Source: Sphagnum magellanicum (lineage: Eukaryota > Streptophyta > Sphagnopsida > Sphagnales > Sphagnaceae). Taken from it: a DNA stretch of 64,000 bases. The notes beneath the pieces were generated by a model. The model was given only the letters and a program-made list of their open reading frames with translations. It was not told where the DNA came from and searched no databases. This document shows, piece after piece, positions 60,600 to 64,000 of the stretch. The stretch covers positions 8,372,501-8,436,500 of the forward strand of contig CM038925.1 in the NCBI GenBank assembly GCA_021904315.1, read 5' to 3'. The position numbers and the translations under genes are program-made. Position 1 is the first letter of the stretch, and each line of letters begins with the position of its first letter.

Positions 60600-61690
60600 A
60601 AGTTGGCATGGCCAAGCACCAAGAACTAGGGCTCGAATCCAATGGCTTTTGTTTAGAGGTTGGAAGGAACTTCAAGTGGAGCATTTTCTTCGGGCACAAG
60701 AGCTTGCTGCAATTTTATCTTTGGACCAAGGTCCCTTGATGCCCATGTTCCTTTAGGATTTTTCTTATGTCCCCCTCCCCCCACAACAGCTTGGGCAAAG
60801 CTTGGCTCTAGGGCATGTTCAAGAATATGCTCATGTGGTGAAGGCCCTTGCCCCCTTGGCCTCAACTTTTGCTTCTTAAAAAACCATTTCAACTTTATAA
60901 ACTCTCCACCTTTCGATTTTGCCTTCCATGTGCCTTGATTCTTTGATGGACTTTTAATCAAACAAAAACCTAAATTATCAATGAATTTTTTTAGGTCATC
61001 TTTCATGCACATGTCCCATCTTTTTGCAAGGGGATCTTCTAACATGGTTTTTGAGCATCTTCGGAATGTTTTTGACCCCAAGGGTTCTACCAATGGTTTC
61101 ATTCAACTTCACTAATTGAGTTCCCATGTTGCCATGGATCATTTCCTAATGTCCATTGCTTGTGTCCTTGGTGCCTGAAGGTTTTGGCTTTGGCCAAGCT
61201 TTTGGGTGGCAATAGACCGCAATGGGTAAAACATTTTATTAGTTGGTTAACAAAGCATTATGTTTTCAATTTTGAAATGCATTCTCTTTTCATTTGTTGC
61301 TTCATCAGTTTGGTGTGGTAATTAGGGATGGGTGTCAAGCACCAGTGAATGTTATTCCAAATACTTTAGATATCCATCTTGATTAGGCGGTGCTACAAGT
61401 GGATGTGGTAAATGCATTTAACTCCATCTCGCATAAGGCGATCTTCTCAAAGCTTCGTGCACCATGAGGCTAATTGTTTTTGCTTTTCCAATTTGTTTGC
61501 TCTTTTTATGCCCAACAGTTGCTTTTGTTCTTTAATCATCATTCCCCCCAGGGAGAGTTGTTTGTTATCCTTTCATTTATGGGCACATGACAGGGTGACC
61601 CACTCGCCAGGCCTTTTTTTTCTCTTATTCATTTTCGTGCTTATGAACTTTTTTTGTTGTTTTTCTTTTGTGTCTTTTTTGAAATGACAA
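60600..61690 (+). mobile_element. Non-LTR (LINE-like) reverse transcriptase fragment, decayed
   Basis: On the plus strand, 61381-61680 contains RT motif A (Q-V-D-V-V-N-A-F-N-S-I-S), then F-V-C-S-F-Y-A-Q-Q, then the motif B region M-G-T-stop-Q-G-D-P-L, then F-S-L-I-H-F-R-A. This pattern is that of a plant retroelement RT outside the LTR group. The finger region lies upstream (about 60600-61380) in shifting frames. There are in-frame stops, including the one in motif B, and several frame changes, so it is dead. The catalytic box with two Asp, endonuclease and tail were not found. The exact clade is uncertain. Confidence 0.7.
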
Positions 61691-62167
61691 CATTATGTTT
61701 GTCACACAAAGAAAATGAAAAATGTGGACTTAAAAAATACATCAAAGTAGTGTCAAAATAAATTTTTTTTAAAAAATTATAAAATAAAGAATTGATTAGT
61801 CAAGTGCATTGAAATTTTTTATATCTATATATATTATTTATTTATTTAAGAAATTATAAATTTAAATGACATGATTATTATAAATTTTCTCCTTGGTAGT
61901 CCATTTCACATTAATTTTTTAAATCTTTTGCATGCATTTTTTTATCAATCACATGTTTAAGGATATTCATAGGTTGGCTTATTAATATTTATGATTAAAA
62001 ACATAAGGGATAATTATAGGATTTATGGTTTGATAATTGTTAAAATTGCAAAAAAACATTAGTGTTAGATTATGGACTCTCAAATGCCACTTTTTGAAAC
62101 ACCTAACCACACTTTTGCCTAGTTTAACTATCTAGCCCTATAAATGCACTACTTGGTCCCTTTCCAA
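61691..62167. other. AT-rich spacer, no gene seen
   Basis: Nothing was recognised. Confidence 0.4.
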
Positions 62168-62420
62168 CATTACTAGAAATTTTGGGTTTTGCAATTGTCG
62201 TTTGCAACTAAAATTCAATTGCATGACACATGCAACTACAAATTTGTGTAGTTGCCTAAGACAAGTTACACATGACATTCAGTTGCATGCGACACTACAT
62301 ACGTAGCATGTATATACGATGTTAATATACATGTTCATCCATACATACTAATGCAAATGTAATTGCACCTTGTGTGCAATTCTCCTTACAACTACAATGT
62401 AACTAATAAAAATATGACAG
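62168..62420. repeat. Candidate transposon end with TTGCAACT subterminal repeats
   Basis: It starts near TTACTAGAAATTTTGGG and carries TTTGCAACTAA, ATGCAACTACA, TGTAGTTGC, CAGTTGCATG and TACAACTACA in both orientations. A perfect 9 bp hairpin GCAACTACA / TGTAGTTGC lies at 62232-62255. GGGTTTTGCAATTGTCG resembles the right end of the 25605-28385 insertion. The ACTAGAAA start hints at a CACTA-type end; no partner end was found. Confidence 0.45.
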
Positions 62421-63832
62421 TAGGGTAGTTTGTAGGCATTTGTTTCAATGTAGTTTTAAAATAAAAATGAAATAATTTGTTTACATTTGTGGCGGTTTAT
62501 AGATTGTAATGATGTTTTATGCTTGTTATGTGTTTTTGTTGAAAAGTGCATTAATAAGTTTTGCACCTAAATTTGTTATAGAAATTGTTTCTATTAAAAA
62601 CATAATTGAATCATAAAGTATCATTGTTTCATTTCCATTTTATTTTTTTGAAAGTGCATTTAAAATTTATTAGTTTGTGTGAATGTTTTGAATTCTTGTT
62701 TCATTTAAGCAAAGGATATGAAATGGTAACATAATTGGATTTGCTAAAATGTTTTTGAAATGTAACTTCAAAGAACGTGTGTTTAAAGATTGTATCATTA
62801 TGAATTCCTTATGATATTTTTTTTTAAATGAAATTGTCGATTTGTATCATGCACTTATTGTAAGATGATACATTTATTTTTCTAGAATAAAATCAATTTG
62901 GAAGTTTTTTTCGGACAATGGAGAGAGTAAATATAAGTGTTCAATGAATTCGAGATAATGTTGTATATGTTAATTCATGTTTTGTTACACCATGAAGATC
63001 AAAAGTAAGAGAATCGAATGTTAAACCTTGTGCATGATGTATGGTTCAATCAATAGTTAGTTGAATTGAAAGTTGAAGAAAGGTTATAACCTATTTGTAT
63101 TTCTTTAATTTTTTGTATAATCAATGTCCATTTCAAGTGTAGGGAAATATTTATATGTTTGTGAGTGTTGAATCCTCATATTATTTCCAATTTGGGGATT
63201 ATAAAAATTTATCCATATTAATGTTTTTGAAACAAGTTTTTATATAGTATTGAAAGGTGCCATTTGTGCCATTTACAAGACCATCTAATCTTGCATAATC
63301 TCCAACACACAATTCTATTAACATATATTTTTTGAGGAGTAGTTCATAATGAAACCATTCATTTGACTTGGGAACATTAATAATTTAAAATGAGAAGGAC
63401 AAGTTTCCGTCTGGATATCTTACGCAACAAATTTGAATGTTTCATCAAGTGGTTTTTCAAAATTTCTTTTGTTATGTGTAATTGTTTTAGTATTTGTGTA
63501 AAATAAATGTGGTAATGTATTATTGATGGGTGGTGGTTTTAATCAAAATTTATTGATGAAATTTATGTTTTCAAAAGTGTGTGAAAATATTCAAAACCTA
63601 TTTAAAATGTTGATGATTTTTTTTTTTGGTTCATTACAAAAAATCATGACCTTTTTGACAAGGAATTTTAGTAGAAAAAACCCCTCATATGGTTTTTTTA
63701 CCCCCATGTCCAACTTGAACAAAAAGCCATTTTGGATAAGTTGTTTTGGACTTGACCATTTTGATTAGGTCTTTTTGGTTGGTGTTTTTTATTGAACCAT
63801 TGTGATAATAATATAATTTGGGCAAATGAACA
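62421..63832. other. AT-rich spacer, no gene seen
   Basis: Nothing was recognised. The open frame at 63523-63768 is short and of low complexity. Confidence 0.4.
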
Positions 63833-64000
63833 AATATATATATATATATATTTAAAATTATTTAAAATTTATATGAAAATATTAATTAATTAATTAATTA
63901 CCTACCAATCCTATGTCCTAGGCCTAAGCTAAACTAGTTAACTTAGCCACCTAGGTTAAATTAAGCCATTTAGGCTAAGCCAAGTGCCTTAAGTTAAGCC
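63833..64000. repeat. Simple repeats: (AT)n, (TTAA)n, then GGCTAAG/TTAAGCC words
   Basis: (AT)n at 63833-63851 and TTAA-type units at 63882-63900. From 63910 CCTAGGCCTAAGC and TTAAGCC words recur up to the window edge and may continue beyond it. Confidence 0.75.

Noticed and set aside
60653-61102. 149-codon open frame on the minus strand
   Set aside because: It runs antisense to the decayed RT region and shows no domain. It is most simply a shadow frame.

Overview
This is a gene-poor stretch of plant nuclear DNA. The basis is intron-bearing plant-type genes, decayed plant Ty3/gypsy retrotransposons, a tRNA-derived SINE and long AT-rich spacers. The old, nested repeats and large gene spacing suggest a big genome such as a gymnosperm's. 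That is an inference from style; no marker here fixes the species.

Layout. 1-21.9 kb is a graveyard of one broad Ty3/gypsy family. A copy on the minus strand (1-7.8 kb) lies head to head with two or three truncated plus-strand copies (7.9-18.8 kb), followed by a gag-like block (18.8-21.1 kb). Four solo LTRs of a different, younger LTR family (about 0.82-0.99 kb, TG...CA ends) sit in or beside these copies. 22.9-29.5 kb holds a second Ty3/gypsy lineage whose integrase tail carries a PHD-finger-like Cys/His cluster. It is split by a 2.8 kb insertion with inverted subterminal TTGCAACT-type repeats, which itself carries a 901 bp element with inverted ends and a 6 bp target duplication.

Two host genes look intact, both on the minus strand. 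One is a single-exon PADRE (DUF4228) protein at 30450-31265. The other is a three-exon BCS1/AATP1-type AAA-ATPase at 50450-53209, predicted to be 497 residues long, with its first intron built from decayed tandem repeats. Known members of both families often respond to stress or pathogens, but nothing here shows that the two act together.

The rest is AT-rich spacer with simple repeats, two clusters of TGTAAGTGTAAA-type words, a SINE inside a 300 bp direct duplication, two strong hairpins near 58.5-58.8 kb, a second copy of the 3' tail of the PHD-type element (58.2-58.6 kb) and a decayed non-LTR reverse transcriptase (60.6-61.7 kb). No rRNA, tRNA or CRISPR was found.
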